This document shows, piece by piece, positions 1-6,429 of a DNA stretch of 7,016 bases (within the stretch, counting starts at the first letter, position 1; every line of letters begins with the position of its first letter). A model generated the notes under the pieces. The model made no database searches and was not told the origin of the DNA. It worked only from the letters and a program-made list of their open reading frames with translations. Location: the NCBI GenBank assembly GCA_937877455.1, contig CALFIU010000056.1, positions 1 to 7,016 of the forward strand, given 5' to 3'. The stretch comes from an uncultured Bacteroidales bacterium (lineage in GTDB: Bacteria > Bacteroidota > Bacteroidia > Bacteroidales > UBA3824). The position numbers were made by a program, and so were the translations under genes.

Positions 1-5
1 TTTGA

Positions 6-197
6 TTGGTAAATATTTTCTATTACTCGCCAACTAAACGATACACAATATTTTACCAATCAAATGGAGATTGGAAAAAATCGCAGTATTGGGCTGAAAA
101 ACAAACCATTAAGCTTACACATACACACATCGAAGATACGGCTATCAACCCTCGCACAATAGTTATTAGCGATATGACAATACCAATGCCGGAATAG
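6..197 (+). CDS. Possible small unassigned protein or remnant upstream of the methyltransferase
   Basis: A 63-codon frame opens directly after an in-frame TGA at 3-5 and ends with TAG at 195-197, 33 bases before the methyltransferase ATG. The only start near its beginning is TTG at position 6, with no visible ribosome binding site. The product is hydrophilic and rich in Lys, Thr and Ile, with aromatic residues near the start (FYYSPTKRYTIFYQ). I recognise no family, signal peptide or membrane segment. It could be a real small gene co-transcribed with the methyltransferase, the tail of an upstream gene broken by the stop at 3-5, or a chance frame. Sequence left of the window is needed to decide. 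Confidence 0.25.
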   Translation: MVNIFYYSPTKRYTIFYQSNGDWKKSQYWAEKQTIKLTHTHIEDTAINPRTIVISDMTIPMPE

Positions 198-230
198 TAC
201 TTGAGTAATTACAATTTCAACAACAATGAT

Positions 231-956
231 ATGAGAAAAATCATAATTACTACAAAAAAACGCAATGCAAGTAAAACTACTATAAGCCAATTTCCGAAAC
301 AACGAAATGAACTGCCGGACGCATATAAAAAAATATACAATAAGCACTACGAAGAAAACCGTAAAGGCAAAACAAGAGGAAGTTCATTATCAAGCAAATT
401 AGAGAATTGGCTACATAAAAAAGTTGCAAATACCACCGCAGAAAATGCAGTTACTCTTGAAATTGGTGCGGGAACACTTAATCAGCTCAAATACGAAAAA
501 TCCCGGATTTATGATATCGTAGAGCCATTTGAACTACTATACAAAAATAGCCCTGACTTACACAAAATCAGACATATATATTCCGATATAAACGAAATTT
601 CAAGTGAAATGCGATACGACAGAATAATTGCTATTGCAAGTTTCGAACATATACTGAATCTGCCTGAGGTTGTAGAAAAAGCGTACGATTTACTAAAAAC
701 GGGCGGCAAACTATGCGTATCCATCCCCAACGAAGGCCGTTTTTTGTGGCGTTTGGCATACACACTAACAACCGGTTTGGAATTCAGACGAAGATTCGGC
801 TTAGATTATGGTGTTTTAATGCGTTACGAACATTGTAACACTGCAGATGAAATAGAATCTGTTCTAATTTCATATTTTGGAAACATAAAATATAGCTTAT
901 TCGGTATCGGAAAAACACTCTCACTATACAGATACTATGAATGCACAAAAGGATAG
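231..956 (+). CDS. Class I SAM-dependent methyltransferase, probably of a surface-polysaccharide locus
   Basis: Predicted cytoplasmic enzyme that transfers a methyl group from S-adenosylmethionine; the acceptor is unknown. Counting from ATG 231 (241 residues), the glycine-rich SAM-binding motif I is LEIGAGTLNQ at about 76-85. The end of strand beta-2, YDIVEP, lies at 94-99 with Glu98 as candidate ribose ligand. The YDRIIAIASFEHILN segment at 129-143 corresponds to motifs II/post-II, and LLKTGGKLCVSIPNEG at 154-169 is the typical Methyltransf_11-like motif III. The later stretch GLDYGVLMRYEHCNTADEI resembles, from memory, methyltransferases of O-antigen clusters; this is the basis for the polysaccharide suggestion and is inference. 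A TTG at 201 would add ten Asn-rich residues (SNYNFNNND), so ATG 231 is preferred. The N-terminal 60 residues are basic. No signal peptide or membrane segment is seen. The gene converges on the GH16 gene. Confidence 0.85.
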   Translation: MRKIIITTKKRNASKTTISQFPKQRNELPDAYKKIYNKHYEENRKGKTRGSSLSSKLENWLHKKVANTTAENAVTLEIGAGTLNQLKYEKSRIYDIVEPFELLYKNSPDLHKIRHIYSDINEISSEMRYDRIIAIASFEHILNLPEVVEKAYDLLKTGGKLCVSIPNEGRFLWRLAYTLTTGLEFRRRFGLDYGVLMRYEHCNTADEIESVLISYFGNIKYSLFGIGKTLSLYRYYECTKG

Positions 957-972
957 AACAGTCGAATACGCC

Positions 973-990
973 AAAGTGTAGATATACTTT
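973..990. terminator. Weak hairpin between convergent genes, possible bidirectional terminator
   Basis: The 55-base gap between the convergent methyltransferase and GH16 genes contains AAAGTG-TAGATA-TACTTT, a 6-base-pair stem (one G-T pair) around a 6-base loop. Its symmetry would let it serve both strands. It is AT-rich, short and lacks a clear T tract, so the terminator role is only suggested by position. Confidence 0.25.
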
Positions 991-1011
991 CCCGATTCCG
1001 ATTCATTGCTG

Positions 1012-2049
1012 CTATTCCGTACATTGTACTATATCAATACTAAACTCTTTGCCAATCGGCACCTCAAATTCGCTTTCGATAGAAACACCATCGGTAGCCA
1101 TTAGTGACAAATCTTTTGACAATTTCAGTGGTTCACTGCCTTTAATTGTAATATGCTTTTTAACCGACGGCTGATATGATGACAGTTGTGCGTTGGTGCT
1201 GAGTGTTACATTCTTGCTACAATCGCATTTCAACTGATAAACTCTTACATAATCAATTGTCATTTCTAAGGGGAATTTTGATTTATCAGAGTTCTCATGA
1301 TAATTATCAATCGCATAATTGGCTTTTAGTAGCATTGGCTCGTCAGGTATTTCTGTTTCTTCATAAACTTCACCTATAATTCTGCCGTCGAAATACCACA
1401 CACACGATTTAGGCAACCATTTGACAGCGTATGTATGGTATTCGGTCAATGGTCGCTCGTTGTCAGACAATTGGTATGCTACAACCGTATGCCCATGTAC
1501 ATTGCTATCGTAATATGAGCCAGTGAATGATTTGTATCCATTTTTATGTTCTTCACCAGTCCATATTGTATGTTCAAAAACATCAATTTCACTATATCGT
1601 TTTCCCCCAGACCACAGCCAAAAAGCGGGAAAGTTTCCATAGTTTGCTTTTGGCAATTTGCAACGAATTTCAAAATATCCATATTTGAATTGTCGAACAA
1701 ACTCAATCGCTCCAGACAAGTAATCATACGAACTGTAATATGTATCGTAACCACCTGTCCAAAAGTTTGTTGTATTTGGGTTGTATTCAGCTTTTAATAC
1801 TAAAGTGCCGTTTTTGAATATGGCATTTTCTCGAGTATAGACTTGATGCTCGTATTTGCCACCATGTGTAACACCACACTCGCTGAAGTATGCACGCATT
1901 GTGTTCGTATTGTCAATGCGATTATTTTTCCAATATCGGTTACCACTAAATTCCTCGTTCAATACTTTTTCCCAATTGCCGTTGGTTGACGGATGCTGGC
2001 AAAAACCTGATAGTGATGCCAACATTGTAGCTATAAATAATGTTTTCAT
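1012..2049 (-). CDS. Secreted glycoside hydrolase family 16 beta-glucanase-type enzyme
   Basis: Predicted exported enzyme that hydrolyses internal beta-1,3/1,4-type linkages in glucans or galactans by the retaining GH16 mechanism; the substrate cannot be read from the sequence. Residues 1-18 form a signal peptide (MKTLFIATMLASLSGFCQ). The catalytic beta-jelly-roll domain covers about 25-272, with GYFEIRCKLP at 124-133 and PAFWLWSG at 141-148. The active-site motif SEIDVFEH at 153-160 has the bulged ExDxxE form found in bacterial laminarinase-like members: Glu154 nucleophile, Asp156, Glu159 acid/base, all present. WYFDG (218-222) and MTIDYVRVYQ (263-272) complete the fold. Residues 275-345 form a separate tail of short beta strands with paired Cys (275, 277) and a late Cys343, resembling Bacteroidota 'coathanger-stack'-type modules rather than a T9SS type A domain. 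Cys17 is not in a good lipobox. Last gene of the four-gene array; its ATG overlaps the upstream stop (ATGA), suggesting translational coupling. Confidence 0.9.
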   Translation of the reverse strand: MKTLFIATMLASLSGFCQHPSTNGNWEKVLNEEFSGNRYWKNNRIDNTNTMRAYFSECGVTHGGKYEHQVYTRENAIFKNGTLVLKAEYNPNTTNFWTGGYDTYYSSYDYLSGAIEFVRQFKYGYFEIRCKLPKANYGNFPAFWLWSGGKRYSEIDVFEHTIWTGEEHKNGYKSFTGSYYDSNVHGHTVVAYQLSDNERPLTEYHTYAVKWLPKSCVWYFDGRIIGEVYEETEIPDEPMLLKANYAIDNYHENSDKSKFPLEMTIDYVRVYQLKCDCSKNVTLSTNAQLSSYQPSVKKHITIKGSEPLKLSKDLSLMATDGVSIESEFEVPIGKEFSIDIVQCTE

Positions 2050-2609
2050 TTCTCTTGTCCTGCAAAAATTGTCTTGCCGCTTGTTTTACAATAAGCGGTT
2101 TTCTTTATTGTAAGGGTTTGCTCAGAAGGAATTCGTGGATTCGTGCTATCTATCGCTGGTAAAATCCAACCATAATTCACTGTGGAATCAGTCACTTTTT
2201 TAAACGCCAAATACACATTGTCAACATTACCCCCCGAAAACAGCCAAGTCCCAAATTGTGCATCCAAATTCCATTGAATCGAATTGTCTATCGTTGTGCC
2301 ATAAAGTATATGATCGCCTGATAAACCACCAATAATAAGGTTTGTCAAGGGGAGGAAACTTTTCCACGGGTTATTTCCTGATGCTTGTGCCAACTCTACC
2401 ATTATATCATTTATTTCGTCATTATCTACGTCTAAAAATAGAGTATCCTCAGTTCTATATTCATCTTTTGGAGAATGAAGCCGTAGTGTATAATTATTAT
2501 ATTCTTTCACAATTATATCCGATTCGGGTTCTTCATTATTTTTATCGCAACTTATTGCAGTTGCCATTACCAATACAAATGAAACTATTGCTAAAATTCT
2601 GTATTTCAT
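2046..2609 (-). CDS. Small surface-type lipoprotein with a calcium-loop-like motif
   Basis: Probable outer-membrane lipoprotein of 187 residues and unknown function. A signal sequence with hydrophobic core IVSFVLVMATAIS leads to Cys21, the likely lipidated residue; the lipobox AISC is relaxed but acceptable for Bacteroidota. The acidic stretch after it (DKNNEEPESD) resembles the lipoprotein export signals that send such proteins to the cell surface, an inference. DVDNDEIND at 60-68 places acidic side chains as D-x-D-x-D-x3-D (60, 62, 64, 68), like a calcium-binding loop of EF-hand or thrombospondin-3 type. The C-terminal half (YLAFKK at 133, YGWILP at 146, LTIKKTAYCK at 166, ending in AGQEK) resembles a beta-rich module common in Bacteroidota exported proteins. 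Its start is 6 bases after the stop of the S74 gene, with a purine-rich AAGAAG in the gap. Its TGA overlaps the GH16 ATG, so a partnership with that enzyme is plausible. Confidence 0.8.
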   Translation of the reverse strand: MKYRILAIVSFVLVMATAISCDKNNEEPESDIIVKEYNNYTLRLHSPKDEYRTEDTLFLDVDNDEINDIMVELAQASGNNPWKSFLPLTNLIIGGLSGDHILYGTTIDNSIQWNLDAQFGTWLFSGGNVDNVYLAFKKVTDSTVNYGWILPAIDSTNPRIPSEQTLTIKKTAYCKTSGKTIFAGQEK

Positions 2610-2615
2610 ATCTTC

Positions 2616-3863
2616 TTATTCATTAGTTAATATCATCCTCTTGCTATCCACCTCAACGCCATCAATTGCCAATGTGTAAACGTACATTCCGGCTTCCAAT
2701 TCGCTGTTACTGATTGTTATGCCGCCGTTGCCTGTTTGGGTCAGAGGCTTTGTAAACATAAGATTTCCGTTGAGCGAAAATACATATAAAACGGCGTTTC
2801 CGGCATTTTCGGGCAGGAAATATCTAATCTCGGTTTCGCTGCTGAACGGGTTGGGGGTGTTTTGGTAGAGGAAGGCGTTGGTGGTAATGTCTTCTTCAAT
2901 CAAATTCTCTGTTTCGTCATCTGAATTTGGCGAAAATGCTTTCTTTTGATTGCCTCGCGGGTCGGTAAAATATTTTTTGTTTTCCAACTCTTTGATTTTC
3001 TTGCTCTGAGCATCTATTGTCAACTGTTGTTCTTTCAGTGCTTCAATAATTACCGGTATCAAACCAATGTAGTCAACATACAAATAGCCTGCTGAATCCT
3101 CTTTCACCAAATTTGGAAAAACCGATTGCACCTCTTGCGCAATCAGCCCAAGATGGTTTTGGTCGGCTTCGGCACGGAGTTTCTCGTATTGTTCCATAAG
3201 TTCGGCATCGCGTTGCTCTTTGTCTGATGATGCGATATTTGACACATCGGCATTTTCTGATTTAGTGGGCAATGCGGCAGAGCGTTTGCTATTTAATTGT
3301 GCCGGTTTGCTATCGGTTTTGCCATTGTCGTCAGATAAATAATCGAAACTTACACCGTTCAGTTTCTTTAGCGATGACATTGCATTTCCAATCTCTTTAA
3401 TGTTTTTCTTAAATCGCTTGTCAGATGCCACAAGTGAGCCTTTGTTAGTGTAAACAGGAACGTTAAACCTAAATGCGTTATCGCTTGTGTTAAAATACGC
3501 AACCACATAACTTCCTGAATTATTGACAGACGTGGTTCGGTATTCAGGTTGCCCTGTGCAAGTCAGAAAAAAACCATTTTTTCCGTGTAGCCATAATTTG
3601 TCGGTATCGGTATTGCCAAATTCTCCGATAAATACATTCCAACCGTAGTTGGGGTGTCTGCCAAAATCGCCAAAGGCTAATTTTGCTCCTGCGCGCATTG
3701 TTCCTGCATCTTTCCCAAAAACCGACATTGAAAGAGCATTGTTTAAATCGTCATCAGTACGGTCAACTCCAATAATTACCTTTCCGTTGTTGTTAACTTT
3801 GATTTGGGCGTTTACACCCATTGTGCAGCAAAGCATTACTGCTAAAAAAAATTGTTTTTTCAT
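2616..3863 (-). CDS. T9SS-exported protein with peptidase S74 (tail-fibre chaperone) domain
   Basis: Predicted secreted or cell-surface protein of 415 residues. Domains in order: Sec signal peptide 1-19 (cleavage after VNA, before Gln20); a beta-rich region of about 20-145 with GKVIIG and NAFRFNVPVYTNKG repeats typical of tail-fibre-like stalks; a peptidase S74 intramolecular chaperone domain at 147-295; an acidic linker at 305-328; and a T9SS type A sorting domain at about 330-415 (NTPNPFSSETEIRYFLPE, then LEAGMYVYTLAIDG). In the S74 domain, SDKRFKKNI starts at Ser147 and has Lys152 five residues later, the spacing of the Ser-Lys dyad used for self-cleavage in endosialidase chaperones. HLGLIAQEVQSVFPNLV at 237-253 and the helix IPVIIEALKEQQ at 269-280 are classic for the family. 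A roughly 60-residue polar insert (176-236) separates the two halves. Second gene of the operon, 33 bases after the DUF3244-like gene. The partner or substrate of the displayed region is unknown. Confidence 0.88.
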   Translation of the reverse strand: MKKQFFLAVMLCCTMGVNAQIKVNNNGKVIIGVDRTDDDLNNALSMSVFGKDAGTMRAGAKLAFGDFGRHPNYGWNVFIGEFGNTDTDKLWLHGKNGFFLTCTGQPEYRTTSVNNSGSYVVAYFNTSDNAFRFNVPVYTNKGSLVASDKRFKKNIKEIGNAMSSLKKLNGVSFDYLSDDNGKTDSKPAQLNSKRSAALPTKSENADVSNIASSDKEQRDAELMEQYEKLRAEADQNHLGLIAQEVQSVFPNLVKEDSAGYLYVDYIGLIPVIIEALKEQQLTIDAQSKKIKELENKKYFTDPRGNQKKAFSPNSDDETENLIEEDITTNAFLYQNTPNPFSSETEIRYFLPENAGNAVLYVFSLNGNLMFTKPLTQTGNGGITISNSELEAGMYVYTLAIDGVEVDSKRMILTNE

Positions 3864-3896
3864 TTTTAAAATATTTAATGATTAGATGTTTGTAAT

Positions 3897-4265
3897 TTAT
3901 TCCACTTCAAATGTTTCGATGTAAACTATAGTGTCATCAACTCTTACAACAACCGAGTAAAAGCCCGTACCGTATTGGTTTAGCATGTAGCAGAATGCTG
4001 TGCCGGAGGCAGTGTTTTCGCTCACTACAAGTGTGCTATTGCGGTATATTTCAACACGTCCACCGCTTGCTGTGGGGAAGCACACGGAAAGGGTGGTGGA
4101 AGTGGCGTTGTAAGCAACTGAAGCGGGAATGATACGTTTGGGACTTCTGTGCATAATCGGATAAGTAATATTTTGCGGTGGGTCATCTATAGTGTTCTTT
4201 GCCTTAACACTATCACCAATCAGCAAAATGCTTGCAAACATTAAAAATTTAAAAGCCTTAATCAT
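3897..4265 (-). CDS. Small exported Ig-like protein resembling DUF3244
   Basis: Probable secreted or periplasmic protein of about 122 residues. The open frame continues upstream to 4370, but the first 33 codons there look non-coding, whereas ATG 4265 (or ATG 4271, two codons earlier) directly precedes a good signal peptide: MIKAFKFLMFASILLIG followed by DSVKA, with cleavage likely near KA/K. The mature part is one compact beta domain: PKRIIPASVAYNATSTTLSV, FPTASGGRVEIYRNS, then GTGFYSVVVRVDDTIVYIE at the end. This strand pattern resembles the short DUF3244 proteins of Bacteroidales, whose function is unknown; the assignment is by pattern only. Two cysteines are present in the mature part. It is the first gene of the minus-strand operon, facing the divergent regulator, so it would be the first product made on induction. 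It lacks a T9SS domain and a lipobox. Confidence 0.7.
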   Translation of the reverse strand: MIKAFKFLMFASILLIGDSVKAKNTIDDPPQNITYPIMHRSPKRIIPASVAYNATSTTLSVCFPTASGGRVEIYRNSTLVVSENTASGTAFCYMLNQYGTGFYSVVVRVDDTIVYIETFEVE

Positions 4266-4560
4266 TATCATTAGTTTTTTGAAAATTTGTTGTTGTAAAT
4301 CTATAATTAGAAAACATAGGGTTGCTAATGTGGTTTGAAATTTGTTCCTGCCAATTTTTGCATAAAGCATTTGTTATTAGTGTGTTGCGTGGTTTTTGCG
4401 TTACCGGCAAGGGTAAAATGGGAACATTTTTTCCGATATTGAAACAGGCATAAAGACCAATTAAATGCTTGTTAATTAGCATTATATATCGTTTTTCTAT
4501 TGTTTCGCAGGGGAACACTCTTTTTTTGGTAGAAAAAACGTTATCTTTAACAGATTTAAA

Positions 4561-4568
4561 CAAGTATA
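4561..4568 (-). promoter_or_regulatory. Candidate -7 element for the minus-strand operon, overlapping the regulator's
   Basis: Read on the minus strand this is TATACTTG, one mismatch from TAnnTTTG. It shares four bases with the plus-strand element, so both together form the near-palindrome CAAGTATATTTG. If it is used, transcription of the operon and of the regulator would exclude each other. No convincing -33 box accompanies it, and no better minus-strand element was found nearer to 4265. Confidence 0.25.
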
Positions 4569-4572
4569 TTTG
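4565..4572 (+). promoter_or_regulatory. Bacteroidota -7 promoter element for the regulator gene
   Basis: TATATTTG matches the TAnnTTTG -7 consensus of the Bacteroidota primary sigma factor at every fixed position and ends 23 bases before ATG 4596. That gives a predicted short leader of roughly 15-20 bases. No clean TTG-type -33 box exists at the usual distance; GTTA at 4540-4543 is the nearest candidate. Confidence 0.5.
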
Positions 4573-4595
4573 CAAGCTAACTTACTGATATAAGC

Positions 4596-6236
4596 ATGAG
4601 ATACGTAAATATCGCACTCGCTCCAATTGTTATTTTTTTGATTTTTGCCTGCACGCCAAAATCTTTTAGATATAATAAACTTGTAGCAGTTGACTCGCTG
4701 CTTTTAGGGCATAATAATGTTGATTCTGCTATCAGAATGTTAGAAAATATTGAGCCCGAAAGCGAGGAAGAAACATCATACTACAATATTTTGAAAGTTG
4801 CGGCCAGTTATAGAAATGAAAACTCTATTAAAAGTTTCGACGGAATAAACGCCAGCATTAAATACTATACAGACAATTATGATGCACGGAAATTGGCATA
4901 CGCATACTATTATAAATCAACAATTTATGTTAACAAGGACTCTGTGTCAGTAAAAATGTTGCCGCTTTTTAAAAACGCTGAGCGGCACGCACAAAAAACA
5001 ACCGACTGCCGATTGCTGAACAGAGTTTACTCAGGCTTAACGTTTATAAACGGAACATTTGCCGAGGCCGATGAGGCACTTAAATGCGCACACAAAGAAT
5101 ACTACTACGCAAAAAAACTCAACGACAACTATTGCAAAGTGTATGCGTTAATGAATCTATCAATTACACACTATTTGTTGCACAATATTGATAGTACTGC
5201 CTATTACATTAAGCAAAGCGAAACCCTTGCTGGCAAAGCCGAAAGTGAAGATAAATACTTTATATACAATTATATAGGCCAGACAATAATGCAAAATAAT
5301 CCTTCTGCCGCAAAACAATATTTCATAAGCGCACTGAAATATAAACGACAAACCGAAGTATATCTGAATTTAGCCAGAATATATGCCATAGAAAACCAAA
5401 ACAAAGAAGTACTAAAATATTGCGATTCAGCTTTAATCAACCCAACATTGCTCTCAAAAAAAGAAACATATGCGTTGCTGGCTGATTACTATTATAAAAA
5501 CGATAATATTGAACAATATAAGAACGCGACAGATAAAATAATTGAAAATCAGGTTCTTCTGTCTCAGGAAAAAGAAAACCGAAGATTACTCGAACTACAG
5601 AAAAAATTTGATTATGAAAAACAACAAGCAGAATATAATAAACAAAAAATGCTGTTTGTCACAATAATAAGTCTGCTGATGGCATTAATAACCGTTATCA
5701 TTTTATTTCATAAGGTACGGTTGCAAAAAATCCGCGAGCACGACCTCAAATTAGAAAACCAGAACGCACAGTTATGTAGTGATTTAATGACAATGACAGC
5801 AAATGAAGAAAATTACAAAAAACAAATAATTGAGCTTGAAGCAGAAAACCAAGCACTTTCATCACAAAAAAACGATCTGTCACAAACAATAGCCATCAAC
5901 AAAACTCGTATTACCACATTGAAAAACAAGGTTGATGAACTCAACATCCAAAAATACGAGTATATTGAAATGGGCAAAACCATATATCAACGGATTGAGC
6001 AAAACCAGGCCATCACAATGTATGATGACAAATGGGCAAATTGTGTTTACTACTTTGCATTGAATAGGAATGACTCAATTTTTGAGGACTATTACAAGCT
6101 GACAATCAGTGATAAGATTTTCATTATTGCAGATGTTTTTCTGAAGAAAAATGATGAAGAACTTGCAAATATTTTTGCCATTTCACCCGTTACCGTCCGC
6201 ACACGCCGCTCTAAACTGAAACGGAAAAAAACGTAG
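4596..6236 (+). CDS. Membrane-spanning TPR regulator with C-terminal HTH
   Basis: Probable one-protein sensor and transcription regulator (546 residues). The N-terminus has a hydrophobic signal ending in LIFAC, with Cys19 as a likely lipidation site. Residues 30-320 are helical TPR-like repeats, for example around 98-112 (RKLAYAYYYKSTIYV), 182-196, 220-262 and 289-300, predicted periplasmic. A charged coiled coil (about 318-350) leads into a single membrane segment at 352-371 (MLFVTIISLLMALITVIILF), followed by basic residues HKVRLQKIR that fit a cytoplasmic side. A second coiled coil covers about 380-455. The last 45 residues (LTISDKIFIIADVFLKKNDEELANIFAISPVTVRTRRSKLKRK) form an HTH of LuxR/sigma-region-4 type with the recognition helix near SPVTVRTRRSKL. 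This architecture occurs widely in Bacteroidota regulators of unknown signal. Divergent orientation suggests that it controls the adjacent secreted-protein operon, possibly also itself; that is inference. Confidence 0.85.
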   Translation: MRYVNIALAPIVIFLIFACTPKSFRYNKLVAVDSLLLGHNNVDSAIRMLENIEPESEEETSYYNILKVAASYRNENSIKSFDGINASIKYYTDNYDARKLAYAYYYKSTIYVNKDSVSVKMLPLFKNAERHAQKTTDCRLLNRVYSGLTFINGTFAEADEALKCAHKEYYYAKKLNDNYCKVYALMNLSITHYLLHNIDSTAYYIKQSETLAGKAESEDKYFIYNYIGQTIMQNNPSAAKQYFISALKYKRQTEVYLNLARIYAIENQNKEVLKYCDSALINPTLLSKKETYALLADYYYKNDNIEQYKNATDKIIENQVLLSQEKENRRLLELQKKFDYEKQQAEYNKQKMLFVTIISLLMALITVIILFHKVRLQKIREHDLKLENQNAQLCSDLMTMTANEENYKKQIIELEAENQALSSQKNDLSQTIAINKTRITTLKNKVDELNIQKYEYIEMGKTIYQRIEQNQAITMYDDKWANCVYYFALNRNDSIFEDYYKLTISDKIFIIADVFLKKNDEELANIFAISPVTVRTRRSKLKRKKT

Positions 6237-6242
6237 CCGCAT

Positions 6243-6270
6243 AAAAACAAAATCGGTGATTTCTGTTTTT
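6243..6270 (+). terminator. Likely intrinsic terminator of the regulator gene
   Basis: Seven bases after the stop, AAAAACAAAATC (6243-6254) pairs with GATTT-TGTTTTT (6258-6270) around a GGT loop. The stem has 12 base pairs with one bulged C at 6263 and finishes in a five-T run. It is AT-rich with only two G-C pairs, so it may be weak, but position and the A-stem/T-run shape fit a rho-independent terminator. Confidence 0.55.
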
Positions 6271-6299
6271 CTGTTGAGCGTGATTCCTATACTCGCTTA

Positions 6300-6317
6300 C
6301 CGCAGGTGTGCCTGCGG
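6300..6317. repeat. Perfect GC-rich palindrome
   Basis: CCGCAGG-TGTG-CCTGCGG forms a 7-base-pair stem, six pairs being G-C, with a 4-base loop, in otherwise AT-rich DNA. It is followed by five A on the plus strand, so neither strand has the T run expected after a terminator stem. It may be a dispersed REP-like element or a protein-binding site. Confidence 0.6.
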
Positions 6318-6324
6318 AAAAAGC

Positions 6325-6429
6325 ATGTCAGCAACAATTGAAGATCGAAATGTGCGTTGGAAGGAGGAGGACGCAAGAAGGTTGTATAAATTGAGCGTGC
6401 TGAAAAATCAATTATCTGCGTTCAAATAG
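6325..6429 (+). CDS. Possible 34-residue small protein
   Basis: ATG 6325 opens a 34-codon frame ending in TAG 6427-6429. The product is charged and helix-prone (IEDRNVRWKEEDARRLYKL), with no recognised family. The frame stays open upstream through the palindrome to a GTG at 6256 in the terminator loop, which would add a hydrophobic segment (VISVFLLSVIPILAY) and two Cys. No ribosome binding site or promoter is evident, and both short repeats run through it, so it may be chance coding in a repeat element. Confidence 0.15.
   Translation: MSATIEDRNVRWKEEDARRLYKLSVLKNQLSAFK

Larger units (their letters stand above)
4266..4595. other. Divergent intergenic region between operon and regulator
   Basis: About 330 AT-rich bases separate the two divergent starts. 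Minus-strand frames run through it (to 4370 and 4575) but have no domain-like content and I treat them as chance. A small inverted repeat TTACC-GGCAAG-GGTAA lies at 4401-4416 and could be an operator. A long T tract is at 4521-4527. If the operon is transcribed from the minus-facing -7 candidate at 4561-4568, its leader would be close to 290 bases, long enough for post-transcriptional control. No tRNA or recognisable riboswitch was seen. Confidence 0.5.

Noticed and set aside
60..347. A 95-codon minus-strand frame opposite the left-end genes
   Set aside because: It lies opposite the methyltransferase N-terminus and has Cys/Phe/Ile-rich shadow composition.
2616..3863. Prophage tail-fibre gene
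   Set aside because: The S74 domain suggests phage, but the Sec signal, the C-terminal T9SS domain and the lack of any neighbouring phage genes point to a secreted host protein.
1012..4265. Polysaccharide utilisation locus (SusC/SusD type)
   Set aside because: No TonB-dependent transporter or SusD-like protein is present in the window; only one glycoside hydrolase is found.
4266..4370. N-terminal 33-35 codon extension of the DUF3244-like gene
   Set aside because: The extension places a clear signal peptide in the interior of the protein; starting at 4265 or 4271 gives a normal exported protein.
4420..4517. Repeated GGGAACA followed by T tracts at 4420 and 4511 as operator pair
   Set aside because: A 7-base repeat is expected by chance in a 330-base AT-rich region, and the flanks do not align.
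4258..4575. A 105-codon minus-strand frame across the divergent intergenic region
   Set aside because: No domain-like pattern, it overlaps the better-supported signal peptide start at 4265 in another frame, and it covers the promoter region of the regulator.
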